The notes under the pieces: generated by a model
Seen by the model: only the letters and a program-made list of their open reading frames with translations
Database searches by the model: none
Told to the model about the DNA's origin: nothing
Part shown: positions 32,943 to 42,500 of the stretch, piece by piece
Position numbering within the stretch: the first letter of the stretch is position 1
Layout of the letters: every line of letters starts with the position of its first letter
Assembly (NCBI RefSeq): GCF_000482325.1
Contig: NZ_KI535300.1
Span: 1 to 64,000, forward strand
Direction: 5' to 3'
Length of the DNA: 64,000 bases
DNA from: Bacillus sp. UNC438CL73TsuS30
Lineage (GTDB): Bacteria > Bacillota > Bacilli > Bacillales > Cytobacillaceae
Translations under genes and position numbers: made by a program

Positions 32943-33773
32943 ATGATACAAAGAGAAATACAACGAACCTGGACCGTACAGCATCATCAGCACAGCCCAA
33001 TCCATGCGGCAGGAATGGTGCTCGATTCGGCTAACATGCATGAATTTGATCCGTTTCTTTTCCTGGCCGAAGATTTTTTCAAAAAAGGTACCTTCGATTT
33101 TCATCCCCATCGCGGGATTGAGACCGTAACCTATGTCATCGAAGGAAAACTTGAACATAATGACAATAAAGCGGGCAAAGGAGAGCTAGGACCTGGCGAT
33201 GTTCAATGGATGACGGCCGGAAGAGGCGTCATTCACATTGAAGACCCAGCAGAAGGCGACACCGTTCATTCCTTACAGCTATGGGTTAACCTTCCTCGTG
33301 AACACAAAATGACCGAGCCGCACTATCAAAACCTTCGAGGTCAAGATATGCCAGTCCGCGAAGAAGAAGGTGCGCTGATTCGTATTTTTTCTGGATCATC
33401 GGGCGGAATAAAATCCTCCACGAAAAACTATGTTCCAGTAACATTTGTTGAAATTAATTTAGAACCAGGGGCAATTATCTCCCAGGACTTACCTGGAGAC
33501 TATAGTGGTTTCATGTATGTACTGGAGGGAAGCGGATTTTTCGGGAAAAATAAGGTAGAAGCCCAAAATGGCCAGGCAATGCAATTAGGCAAAGGTGTAG
33601 AAGGGGACGCGAGCGAAGTGACCATTCAAGCGAAAGAAAAACTGCTAGTATTGCTCTATGCAGGAAAACCTTTAAACGAACCAATCGTTGCCCGGGGGCC
33701 ATTCGTAATGAATACAGAAGAAGAAATTCGCCAAGCCTACCGCGATTATATGGACGGAAAGTTTGGAGAGTAA
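32943..33773 (+). CDS. pirin family protein
   Basis: 276-aa bicupin. The N-terminal cupin has the pirin metal-site segment FHPHRGIETVTYVIEG and GRGVIHIEDP; the C-terminal pirin domain starts near IRIFSGSSGG. Bacterial pirins have been linked to quercetinase activity and to stress or metabolic regulation; no substrate can be named here. CGGAGG precedes the ATG. Divergent from the NERD gene, with array B between them, and followed by a terminator. Confidence 0.92.
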   Translation: MIQREIQRTWTVQHHQHSPIHAAGMVLDSANMHEFDPFLFLAEDFFKKGTFDFHPHRGIETVTYVIEGKLEHNDNKAGKGELGPGDVQWMTAGRGVIHIEDPAEGDTVHSLQLWVNLPREHKMTEPHYQNLRGQDMPVREEEGALIRIFSGSSGGIKSSTKNYVPVTFVEINLEPGAIISQDLPGDYSGFMYVLEGSGFFGKNKVEAQNGQAMQLGKGVEGDASEVTIQAKEKLLVLLYAGKPLNEPIVARGPFVMNTEEEIRQAYRDYMDGKFGE

Positions 33774-33792
33774 CTAATATTAATGATGAGAA

Positions 33793-33822
33793 AAAAGGTT
33801 TGGGAGAGTACCAAACCTTTTA
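33793..33822. terminator. terminator between pirin and the convergent secreted-protein gene
   Basis: AAAGGTTTGG / CCAAACCTTT with a 7-base loop and AAA or TTT flanks; can serve both converging genes. Confidence 0.8.
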
Positions 33823-33830
33823 CAAAATTA

Positions 33831-34073
33831 TTAAAACCGGTCCATCATTTTTTTAGAATTAGTATTTTCCATCATCCCGCCCTTTACATGACACGCTTTG
33901 TACATGTCTTTCATCTTTTCTTTTGTTAAATTAGGATGCATTTTTTCCATAAAAGGCAACATTTCTTCGAAGTTAAGACCATTACCAGAGTTGCTGTTTC
34001 CTGCTGCAAAAACTGCTGTACCGGCGCCAAGAATTAGTGCTGCACTAAAAATACTCATTGCAATTTTTTTCAT
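33831..34073 (-). CDS. small secreted protein, unknown function
   Basis: 80-aa protein starting at the ATG at 34073, ten bases behind AAGGAG. It has a signal peptide (Lys-Lys, hydrophobic core, then FAAG, probable cleavage after Ala near residue 22) and a mature part rich in Met, Lys and Glu (FEEMLPFMEKMHPNLTKEKM). The Met/His content could suit a metal-binding extracellular peptide, but no family is recognised. Its longer open frame upstream is not used. Confidence 0.68.
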   Translation of the reverse strand: MKKIAMSIFSAALILGAGTAVFAAGNSNSGNGLNFEEMLPFMEKMHPNLTKEKMKDMYKACHVKGGMMENTNSKKMMDRF

Positions 34074-34164
34074 TATAAACAACTCCTTTCTTTTCTTACC
34101 TTCATCATAAATCAAGAATTTGCAGAAAAGATGGATATGGAATGACGAATTCGTGAAGTTTTAA

Positions 34165-34196
34165 AAAAAGCACTGGCTCTTGAAGAGACCAGTGCT
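34165..34196 (-). terminator. terminator after the DHA2 MFS gene
   Basis: On the minus strand AGCACTGG...CCAGTGCT with a paired inner part is followed by TTTTTTT, just beyond the transporter stop codon. Confidence 0.88.
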
Positions 34197-34203
34197 AAGC
34201 CAT

Positions 34204-35724
34204 TTATCCTTTTTTCGCCACGACAACCCTTGCTTTCCCCATGAAAAAGATGGTTACAGCTGCGATTACAATTGGAATCAATGTAAGTAAAAACGTATGT
34301 GTAATGGAATCAGACATCGCGTGAACAATCTTATCCAAGATAAAACTAGGGATTTTTGCGCGTTCACTAGCTTCGAAGATTTGACGCGGGTCCATGTTAG
34401 ACATAGAAGGAGCTCCGCCTTGGCCGCCTGCTCCCTGCATCCCCTTAAAAGCTTCCTTCAAGTTATCAGTAAATTCATTCGTTTGAATTGAGCCGAAAAT
34501 CGTTACCCCAAGCGTCATTCCGAATGAGCGAAGGAAGGAGTTGGTGGAATTGGCCGTTCCGCGGTATTGCGGCTCCAAGTTGTGAATCGATGCAGTTGGT
34601 AAAAGGGAAAAAGAGAACCCAACACCAAACCCGACAAGAATCATATAAAGCGTAAGCATCCAGCGTGCGGTATCCGTTGTCAGATTTCCAAGCAAAATCA
34701 TCCCGGCAAAATAGGATATGATGGAAATAATCATTAAATTTCGATAAGAGGTTTTCGTTAAGAAAATCCCCCCGACAGAACTTCCTGCAACCGACCCTAA
34801 CATCATTGGAGTCAAAATTAACCCTGCATTTTTAGCTGAGCCGCCATAAACAGCCTGAACAAAAATCGGAATAAACACTGTTAATATTATAAATGTACCG
34901 CCATATAAAAACGCAAGAATTTGCGAGGTGGCAAATAATCGTCTTTTAAAGAGCCAAAGTGGCAATATCGGCTCTGCTGCTTTAAATTCAGCAATAAAAA
35001 AGGCCACAAAGAAGACGAAGAAGCTAGCAAACAAGCCAATAATTTGAGCCGAATCCCAGTCATATTCCTTGCCGCCAAGCTCAAGAGCAAACATTAAACT
35101 AACGACCGAAATAACAAGGGTGATGGCACCGGCCCAGTCAATTTTTTGCTTAGAATGCTGAAGGGATTCATGATAGAAACGAATAATTAAGAAAAGCGAA
35201 ACGATTCCAATTGGGACATTGACATAAAAAACCCAATGCCAGCTAATATAGTCAGTAATATAAGCCCCTAATAATGGACCCAACACACTTGAAGCGCCAA
35301 AAACGGCACCAAGTAATCCAGTCATTTTTCCACGGTTTTCCGGTGGGAAAATATCAAAAACAATGGTAAAAGCAATCGGCATTAGTGCTCCACCGCCAAT
35401 CCCCTGGATGGCACGGTAAATGCTTAGCTGAATAATACTTTGGGCAATTCCGCAAAGGGCAGAACCGGCTAAAAAGATGACTAAACCAAAAATAAAGAAG
35501 CGTTTGCGCCCGTACATATCAGATAGTTTGCCGAAAATCGGCATACCGGCCATAACCGCTACCATATAGGCAGAGGTCACCCAAATAAATTTGTCGAAGC
35601 CTCCAAGATCTGAAACAATGGTAGCCATCGCCGTTGCGACAATTGTATTATCCATGGCAGCCATTAAAATAGCTAATAAAATTCCAGCCACAACAAATTT
35701 AAGATTATTATCTTTTTTAATCAT
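34204..35724 (-). CDS. DHA2-family MFS drug exporter (EmrB/QacA type)
   Basis: 506-aa proton-driven multidrug efflux protein with 14 predicted membrane helices. It has MDNTIVATAMATI in TM1 and the antiporter motif C segment GASSVLGPLLGAYI in TM5; GKLSDMYGRKRFF is the loop 2-3 motif A. A Gly/Ser/Pro-rich extracellular loop (residues about 430-450) precedes the last helices. AAGGAG precedes the ATG. It diverges from a MarR-family gene, and a palindrome lies in the shared control region, so the MarR protein likely represses it. Confidence 0.9.
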   Translation of the reverse strand: MIKKDNNLKFVVAGILLAILMAAMDNTIVATAMATIVSDLGGFDKFIWVTSAYMVAVMAGMPIFGKLSDMYGRKRFFIFGLVIFLAGSALCGIAQSIIQLSIYRAIQGIGGGALMPIAFTIVFDIFPPENRGKMTGLLGAVFGASSVLGPLLGAYITDYISWHWVFYVNVPIGIVSLFLIIRFYHESLQHSKQKIDWAGAITLVISVVSLMFALELGGKEYDWDSAQIIGLFASFFVFFVAFFIAEFKAAEPILPLWLFKRRLFATSQILAFLYGGTFIILTVFIPIFVQAVYGGSAKNAGLILTPMMLGSVAGSSVGGIFLTKTSYRNLMIISIISYFAGMILLGNLTTDTARWMLTLYMILVGFGVGFSFSLLPTASIHNLEPQYRGTANSTNSFLRSFGMTLGVTIFGSIQTNEFTDNLKEAFKGMQGAGGQGGAPSMSNMDPRQIFEASERAKIPSFILDKIVHAMSDSITHTFLLTLIPIVIAAVTIFFMGKARVVVAKKG

Positions 35725-35813
35725 GCAATGTCTCCTTCTTTTTATGGACTTCCTAGATTTTCTTTCATAGGGTAAAAAAGTTTGATAAGATGAAATAAAC
35801 TAAGGAAACCTAT

Positions 35814-35832
35814 TATCTTGATAATCAAGATA
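35814..35832. promoter_or_regulatory. candidate MarR operator between MFS and marR genes
   Basis: TATCTTGATAATCAAGATA, a 19-bp palindrome centred on the middle base, lies 28 bp before the MarR start and about 90 bp from the transporter start. Such sites are the usual targets of MarR dimers. The predicted target genes are the flanking pair. Confidence 0.75.
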
Positions 35833-35859
35833 AAGTAATTTTAAAAGGAAGGATGAAAC

Positions 35860-36351
35860 ATGTCAATGGATTTCTTTGATCATCCTGACACTGTAAATAC
35901 TCTTATAAAAAATTTGCGGAAACTGGGCACAAGGATGGTTCTTTTTCAACAAACCGCTGCCCATTCAATTGGCTTGGTTCATACTGATTTTAAAACAGCG
36001 GACATTCTGAATGAAGCTGGCCCGCTTACGGCAGGGGAATTAAGTAAAGTTACCGGTCTGAGTACGGGGTCTGTTACAGCTCTTATTGATCGGCTCGAGC
36101 AGGCGGGATATGCCAGGAGGGAGAAGGATCCGGACGACCGCCGACGGGTCATTATTGTACCAGTAAAAGAAAATCAATGCTCCATTAAAGAGCATTTCTT
36201 ACCCTTAAACAAATCGATGACTGAACTCTGTTCTCATTATAATGAAGAGCAGCTGGCATTAATCAGTGGTTTTTTAGAAAAAACAATTGCCATCCATGAA
36301 AAAGAAATTCAGGCGGCAAGCCGTTCGGAAGCAAAAAAAGAGGAGCTCTAA
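35860..36351 (+). CDS. MarR family transcriptional regulator
   Basis: 163-aa winged-helix regulator. The recognition helix region is LTAGELSKVTGLSTGSVTAL and the wing is REKDPDDRRRVIIVPV, the standard MarR DxRxxxV/I pattern. Dimerisation helices are at both ends. It is divergent from the DHA2 exporter and a 19-bp palindrome lies in between; autorepression together with control of the exporter is likely. A weak stem-loop overlaps its stop codon. The ligand is unknown. Confidence 0.9.
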   Translation: MSMDFFDHPDTVNTLIKNLRKLGTRMVLFQQTAAHSIGLVHTDFKTADILNEAGPLTAGELSKVTGLSTGSVTALIDRLEQAGYARREKDPDDRRRVIIVPVKENQCSIKEHFLPLNKSMTELCSHYNEEQLALISGFLEKTIAIHEKEIQAASRSEAKKEEL

Positions 36352-36368
36352 AGAGCCCCTCTAAAAAA

Positions 36369-36752
36369 TTATCTTTGAAAAAACTCAACCCATTCGCCAT
36401 CATGTCCGTGAAAAAAGAAATAACGGTAACCGTTTGGGAGTGTTGTGATTTCTTCGTCGATCAATTTCACATCTAATCCTTTGATACGATTGAATTCTGC
36501 TTCAATATCATCGACCAACACAGCAAAATGATGTACTTTGCCTTCTTGAGGGAGATTGTCATTATAACCTTGAATTAACTCTAGTTCTGTTTCATCGGAG
36601 CCATTGAAACCGAGAAAGGCTAAGGTCATCGATTCATCAGAATGAATGAATTTATCCTTCAGCACCATTCCCACGATTTCTTGATAAAATTTAATGGAAG
36701 CATCGATATCTTTTACCATAATCCCCACATGGTCCATTTTCTTTCCCGGCAT
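36369..36752 (-). CDS. VOC family (glyoxalase-like) protein
   Basis: 127-aa single-chain vicinal-oxygen-chelate protein with two beta-alpha-beta-beta-beta modules: MDHVGIMVKDIDASIKFY at the start and VHHFAVLVDDIEAEF in the second half, and the metal-site Glu in GEWVEFFQR. Glyoxalase I, dioxygenase and fosfomycin-resistance-like roles all occur in this family, so the substrate is open. GGGAG precedes the ATG. Likely in one unit with the FAD protein 19 bp upstream. Confidence 0.87.
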   Translation of the reverse strand: MPGKKMDHVGIMVKDIDASIKFYQEIVGMVLKDKFIHSDESMTLAFLGFNGSDETELELIQGYNDNLPQEGKVHHFAVLVDDIEAEFNRIKGLDVKLIDEEITTLPNGYRYFFFHGHDGEWVEFFQR

Positions 36753-36771
36753 TTTCGGTTTCTCCCTTAAA

Positions 36772-37335
36772 TTATGATTTTAAGACATCATGGTCAACGT
36801 AACGTTCGCCGTTTAATTCGCTGATTACGTTGATGGCAACCTTTGCTCCGTCACCAGCAGTTATGATCGTATGTACACTCACACCAGCAACTGTTCCAGC
36901 TGCCCAAATCCCATCTAGATTTGTTTTTCCTTCAGCAGTTACATCTAGAACCGTTTTAATTCTTGGCTCTGTACCCGGCTTGGTTTTTAAGCCAACTGTT
37001 TCAGCAAGATTAACTAACGCACCAGTAGCAATAATAACATGTTGTGCTTCATAACTATTTTCATCGGTTTCCACTTTGAAGCCATTATCTGTTTTAACGA
37101 TATTGTTTACTGTAGCCTGAACTAGTTCAGCGCCAAATTTACTTGCTTGTTTTTTACCAATTTCAATTAAATCTGGACCTGTGATTTCTGCTACACCATA
37201 ATGATTTTCAATCCAAGCGCGTTTTGTCATGCTTTTGTCATTGTCAACAACCAACGTTTTCTTTCCAGCTTTTGCGGTAAATAAAGCAGCACTTGCTCCA
37301 GCTGCACCTGCGCCAACGATCACTACATCAAACAT
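36772..37335 (-). CDS. short FAD-dependent oxidoreductase (thioredoxin-reductase-like)
   Basis: 187-aa flavoprotein. It has an N-terminal FAD Rossmann motif VIVGAGAAGASAALFTAKAG and the C-terminal FAD motif GIWAAGTVAGVSVHTIITAGDGAKVA, but the NADPH-binding domain and CxxC pair of thioredoxin reductase are both absent; normal TrxB is about 310 aa. The frame is intact, so this is a naturally short form, not a broken gene. The ATG at 37335 is seven bases from GGAGG; the one at 37341 is too near. What reduces the flavin is not clear. Confidence 0.8.
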   Translation of the reverse strand: MFDVVIVGAGAAGASAALFTAKAGKKTLVVDNDKSMTKRAWIENHYGVAEITGPDLIEIGKKQASKFGAELVQATVNNIVKTDNGFKVETDENSYEAQHVIIATGALVNLAETVGLKTKPGTEPRIKTVLDVTAEGKTNLDGIWAAGTVAGVSVHTIITAGDGAKVAINVISELNGERYVDHDVLKS

Positions 37336-37381
37336 TCCCATACCTCCAATTTAAATTATAATAATTCTTATTTAGATTAAC

Positions 37382-37651
37382 TTAAATCCAAAATATTGTA
37401 AAACAAACTGCTCTATAATCGAAGTCTTTCCATAAGAAGTATGTCCACTTCCGAGTAAAATAAAAAGAACCATCTTTTCCTTCTGTGGAATAATGGTTCT
37501 TGTACTTGTTTTTGTATAAGGAATCTTTTTTTGTTTTGGTTGTTCGTGTTCTCATATCTGCGAACACAAAGGGGCTCCGTTTTAGATCAGGATTCAGCTT
37601 TCCTTCGCGTTCCATTTTTTCGCGCAGCTTTTTGGCTTTTGATTTTGCCAC
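37382..37651 (-). CDS. small basic protein, unknown function
   Basis: 89-aa protein from a GTG at 37651 with GAGGTG upstream (the longer frame to 37684 overlaps this site). It is rich in Lys and Arg, starting AKSKAKKLREKMEREGKLNPDL, with KTKKDSLYKNKYKNHYS in the middle, suggesting RNA or nucleoid binding. The C-terminus is Trp/Phe/Tyr rich. The family is not recognised; a real stop may have been lost or gained, since the hydrophobic end looks unlike the rest. Confidence 0.55.
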   Translation of the reverse strand: MAKSKAKKLREKMEREGKLNPDLKRSPFVFADMRTRTTKTKKDSLYKNKYKNHYSTEGKDGSFYFTRKWTYFLWKDFDYRAVCFTIFWI

Positions 37652-37716
37652 TCTTATCACCTCATATATAAAGAATAATACCATTATATAATACCCCTTA
37701 TATAGAGGTGAATAGA

Positions 37717-38916
37717 TTATTGTTCCTGGCTTTTTAAATTAGGTGACGACTCCCGTTTCTTTGCATGATGAAAGAAGTAATAGAGTACGGCACCAATTAA
37801 AACATAGAAAGCACATAAGAAATATAGAGAGCTATAAGACATTTTCGCGGCCACTAGTCCGATGAAAAATGATCCTAGGGCAATACCGGTATCGTAGATT
37901 GATAGAAAGGTAGCCGTAGCCAATCCACGTTTTTTCGGAGCAGCATATTGAATCGCGATCGTTTGGAAGGTTGGAAATAATGTTCCCCATCCTAGCCCGA
38001 TTAAAGCGGCTGATAGGAGGAACGTAAACGCTCCATCCGCTTTACTTAATACCAAAAGCCCGATCGCAAAAAGGATAATACATGGATAGAAAAGGACGTT
38101 TGATCCATATTGATCCAACCATTTTCCGGTAAAAGGTCTTGAAAGCAATAAGAAAGCAGCGTAGACCACAAAGAATAGACTTGCTACATTTGCCAAGTGT
38201 ATTTCGCTCGCATAAACGGATACAAAGGAAAGAAGCGCCGAATAGACGATGGCTAAGAAGCCGCCAACAATTGAGATCGGTACAGCGGATGCTTCGAATA
38301 AATTCCGTACAGAAAAGGAAGATTGTACTGTCGGCTCCACTTGCTGCTCTTTCTTCGGAAGTTTAATACTAAGACCGGTAAGAAGGGCACCAATTGCAAC
38401 GACTAGTGTTAAAGTAAACAACCAACTAGAGCCCCATTGCTGAATGGCAAGCAATCCTAGAAACGGTCCTAATACCATCGCCATGTTGATTGACATCACA
38501 AAGTAGCCCATTCCTTCTCCCCTGCGCGAGGAAGGTATCAGATCAGCCACAATCGTCCCAGCCGCAGTTGTTGCCATGCCGAAGCCAACTCCATGCAATA
38601 ACCGAATGATGAGAAAGCCGGTGATTGATTTTGGAAAAAAGTAAAAGAGGGAGGCACCTGCAAAAATGATTAAAGCAGCTAACAAGACCTTTCTACTCCC
38701 TGCCCGTTCTAGCCATTGGCCTGCAAGCGGACGCGAAATGATAGCGGAGAGCAAAAATACAGTGGTCATTAAACCTGCCTGTGAAGCACTGCTGTGGAAT
38801 TCCTTTAACGCAAAAATAGGAAGAGTCACTAGCAAAATATAAAAAGTTAAAAACAGAAAAAAGTTGCTTAGGGATATACTAATAAAATCCTTTGTCCACA
38901 ATTTCGGTTTCGACAT
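37717..38916 (-). CDS. MFS transporter, 12-helix drug-efflux type
   Basis: 399-aa major facilitator with 12 predicted membrane helices. The loop 2-3 motif A segment is GQWLERAGSRKVL and the mid-protein GRPFTGKWLDQYGSNV repeats it; GFGMATTAAGTIVADLIP is seen near TM4-5. Lys-rich tail at the C-terminus. It is encoded seven bases after the stop of a MarR gene, so it is the effector of a local MarR-controlled efflux operon. The substrate is unknown. Confidence 0.88.
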   Translation of the reverse strand: MSKPKLWTKDFISISLSNFFLFLTFYILLVTLPIFALKEFHSSASQAGLMTTVFLLSAIISRPLAGQWLERAGSRKVLLAALIIFAGASLFYFFPKSITGFLIIRLLHGVGFGMATTAAGTIVADLIPSSRRGEGMGYFVMSINMAMVLGPFLGLLAIQQWGSSWLFTLTLVVAIGALLTGLSIKLPKKEQQVEPTVQSSFSVRNLFEASAVPISIVGGFLAIVYSALLSFVSVYASEIHLANVASLFFVVYAAFLLLSRPFTGKWLDQYGSNVLFYPCIILFAIGLLVLSKADGAFTFLLSAALIGLGWGTLFPTFQTIAIQYAAPKKRGLATATFLSIYDTGIALGSFFIGLVAAKMSYSSLYFLCAFYVLIGAVLYYFFHHAKKRESSPNLKSQEQ

Positions 38917-38923
38917 GTGGAAA

Positions 38924-39343
38924 TCACTCCTTTAAAAGTTTATGTAACCAGTCCATTTGAATCGTACATAGTTCTTTCTGAGATGTTTCAGGAAGATGCG
39001 TTAATAACAATTTGTTTTGTTCCGTTACAGCCCGTTCCCAGTTGGGATATTCATTTAAAGCTGCATCCGTTAATTGGATATGTTTTTCGCGTTTGTCTTT
39101 ACCAGGAACCTGTCTAACATATCCTTGCTTGACGAGCCTTTGAATCGTGCGGGTCATTGGAGGGGCTTCAACGAATAAATAATCACATAGTTCTTTCTGG
39201 GTTAAGGAGCCTTTTGTTTTTAAAGCAAAAATAACGGCCCACTGTGAACCATATAAACCCATTGGCTTCAAGACTTCATTCAATTTATTGGTGAGATGTC
39301 TGGATAGCTGGTGAAGGGTATGGAAAAGTTCGTGGTTATACAT
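38924..39343 (-). CDS. MarR family transcriptional regulator
   Basis: 139-aa winged-helix regulator with recognition region LTQKELCDYLFVEAPPMTRTI and wing KDKREKHIQLT. It shares an operon with the MFS gene 7 bp downstream. A perfect 18-bp palindrome 33 bp before its start is the likely autoregulatory operator. The family senses drugs, oxidants or aromatic acids; the ligand here is unknown. Confidence 0.9.
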   Translation of the reverse strand: MYNHELFHTLHQLSRHLTNKLNEVLKPMGLYGSQWAVIFALKTKGSLTQKELCDYLFVEAPPMTRTIQRLVKQGYVRQVPGKDKREKHIQLTDAALNEYPNWERAVTEQNKLLLTHLPETSQKELCTIQMDWLHKLLKE

Positions 39344-39375
39344 TTAGAAAGTCACTCCAGATCAAAATTGCAAAT

Positions 39376-39393
39376 TAGTTACCTAGGTAACTA
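39376..39393. promoter_or_regulatory. candidate MarR operator (perfect palindrome)
   Basis: TAGTTACCTAGGTAACTA is a perfect 18-bp palindrome in front of the marR-MFS operon, resembling the TAGTTACxxAGGTAACTA sites of the OhrR/SarZ/MarR group. Confidence 0.78.
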
Positions 39394-39455
39394 TATGCCT
39401 GTTTAGAGGAAATGTCAAGGAATGTTCACAGATTGGCTACTATGAATGAATAACA

Positions 39456-39494
39456 AAAATCCCGTGGAATCACATTGAATTCCGCGGGATTTTA
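39456..39494 (-). terminator. rho-independent terminator of the met operon
   Basis: On the minus strand AAAATCCCGCGGAAT...ATTCCACGGGATTTTT, a 15-bp stem with one G-T type mismatch, just beyond the metH stop. Confidence 0.85.
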
Positions 39495-39503
39495 AAGAAA
39501 ATT

Positions 39504-42500
39504 TTATTTCAACACATTAAAATACCTTGCTTCCGGATGGGCAAATACCATCGCCGAGACAGAAGCCTCCGGTTCCATCATGCAGCCATCGGTAAGCTGA
39601 ATGCCGATATCCTCCGGCTGAATTAATTTAAACAATTTCTTTTGATCTTCTAAATCAGGACAGGCAGGGTAGCCAAATGAAAAACGCTGTCCGGGATATT
39701 TTGCAGCAAAACGATCCTGCATTGTAAAATCAAGTGGATCAGGGAATCCCCAGCGATCGCGCATTTGCCTGTGGATTAACTCCGCAAAGCCCTCAGCTGA
39801 CTCTAAAGCAAGCGCCTGAAGTGCATGGCTTTCTAAAAAGCGTCCTTCAGCCTTAAACTGGTCTGCTTTTTCACGAATGCCTCTCCCAGCAGTAACGGTA
39901 AAGAAGCCTACATAATCTTTTTCTCCGCTTTCCACTGATTTCACAAAATCAGCTAAACATAGATGCGGCTCAGAATCCTGACGAGGGAAATCAAACGTTT
40001 CAATCACTTGCTCTGGATTTTCTGGATCATAAATATAAATTTTATTACCCTCTGAGTTAGCAGGGAAGAATTGATAGACAGCAGCTGGAGTAATCCAGCC
40101 TTCTGAACTTGCACCCTGAAGCAATTGATCGACAATCTCTTTGATCTTCAATGCTTTCTCATCTTTTTCGGCAAGTAATTTTGAAAGCTTGCCTTTAAGA
40201 CCAAGATGGTGTCCAATCAACATTTGCATATTGATATATGGTTCAATATGTGAAAGCGAATAGGAACGTAACAAATGGCGTTTTGTATCCTTTGGAACAA
40301 AAACAGGAACATTCGTTGAAATGGATGGTCTCACCTTTACTGCAACAGCACTTGCTGTTCGAAGATGGCTAAAATCATGAACAACCTCCGCAGCGGCCAA
40401 TTTTTCCTGTCTTTCTTCCAATAACTTTTCGCGTTCCTCAGGGGTTTGTACTTGATTAGCAAGTGCTAAACCAGTCATTGCATCTTTTGCGTAAAGAACA
40501 AGACCATCGTATTCTTTGGAAATCTTTGTATCAGTAAATTTCCTAGAAAGGGCGGCACCACCAACCAAAATCGGTAATGAAATACCCGCTTCTTTTAAAT
40601 CCTGTGCGGTTAAGACCATTTGCTGGGCGGATTTAACTAATAAGCCGGATAAACCAACGATATCTGGTTGCTCTTTTCGAATCGCTTGAATCAGGTCTGC
40701 TGGGGTAACCTTGATTCCCAAATCTACGACTTGATAGCCATTATTGCCGAGAATAATATCCACTAGGTTCTTCCCAATATCATGAACATCGCCTTTAACC
40801 GTTGCTAAAATCACTTTTCCTTTAGAGGCAGAGGTATCGCCTTTTTCCATGTGCGGCTCTAAATGGGTAACGGCAGCCTTCATGACTTCAGCACTTTGCA
40901 GCACTTCAGCAACAATCAATTGGTTGTCATTGAAAAGACGGCCAACCTCGCTCATGCCTTCCATTAAAGGACCATTAATAATATCAAGGGGAGCAGGGTA
41001 TTTAGCTAGCGCTAAATCCAAGTCCGGCAGCAAGCCTTCTTTTGTTCCTTCGACAACATAGTAGGCGAGTCGTTCTTCCAAGGTCATGTCAGGAAGAGTT
41101 GATTTAGCTTCTTTCTTTTTTCCACGGTACATTTCAGTAAAGGTAGCTAATGATTCATCTGTTGTATCAAATAACAGTTTTTCAGCCGCTTCGACTTCTT
41201 CCTTAGGAATGGAAGCAAACCGCTCAAGCTTCTCTGTATTGACAATGGCATAATCTAATCCTGCTTGTGTGCAATGATAAAGGAATACGGAGTTTAAAAC
41301 TTCTCTTCCAACAGGAGGAAGTCCAAAGGAAACATTACTGATTCCAAGAATGGTTTGCACACCTGGAAGGTTTTCTTTAATTAACCGAATTCCGTCCACT
41401 GTCGCTTTTGCGGACCCAATATATTGTTCATCACCTGTTCCAACCGGGAAAACAAGTGGATCAAAAATGATGTCCTCCGATTTTAAACCATATTTATGAA
41501 CGAGTATGTCATGGGATCGTTTCGCAATTTCGAGCTTGCGTTCTGCCGTTACGCCCATGCCTTTTTCATCAATGGTTCCCACAACAGCAGCAGCGCCATA
41601 TTTGTGAATCAAAGGAACGACTGCTTCAAAGCGCTCTTCGCCATCTTCAAGGTTAATCGAATTGATGATGGCTTTTCCTTGTGAATATTTAAGCGCTCTT
41701 TCAATGACTTTTTCATCGGTTGAATCGATTACGAGTGGAACTTTTACTTTTTTAACCACTTCTTTAATAAACTTTTCCATGTCGACGATTTCATCACGGT
41801 CAGGGTCTGCAAGACAAATATCGATAACATGTGCGCCGCCTTTTACTTGGGCACGAGCAACTTCCGATGCTTCCTCAAATTTGCCTTCGGTAATTAACCG
41901 TTTGAATTTGCGGGATCCAATGACATTCGTCCGTTCTCCAACCATGATCGGTCTTAGTGTTGGATCATCATAAATAAATGGATCAATTCCTGAGACCATA
42001 TGGACAGAGGAGGACTTCAGTTCACGCGGCTGATAATTTTTCATTGCTTCAGCAATTGCCTGAATATGCTCAGGAGTGGTTCCGCAGCAGCCGCCGACAA
42101 TGTTCAGCCAACCATGTGCAGCAAAGTCGGAAAGTTTTTTTGCCAAGGTATCAGGTGTTTCATGGTAATGTCCTTCTTCATCAGGCAGCCCAGCATTTGG
42201 ATAACAACTGATAGCAGTGGTTGCTAGACCCGAAAGAGAACGGATATGGTCCTGCATAAATTCTGGACCGGTTGCACAGTTTAAGCCAACGGCGACAGGT
42301 TTCATATGTTCGACAGAAATATAAAAGGATTCAATCGTTTGACCGGCAAGTGTGGTTCCCATCGGCTCAATGGTTCCGGAAAGCATTAAAGGCAATGTTT
42401 TGCCTGTTTTTTCAAAAGCCCGGGAGATTCCGATGAAACCAGCTTTCACGTTCAACATATCCTGACTTGTTTCAAGGAGCAAAAGGTCGACTCCACCGTC

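Noticed and set aside
41496..42227. Plus-strand frames opposite metH
   Set aside because: Antisense shadows of the highly conserved metH domains.
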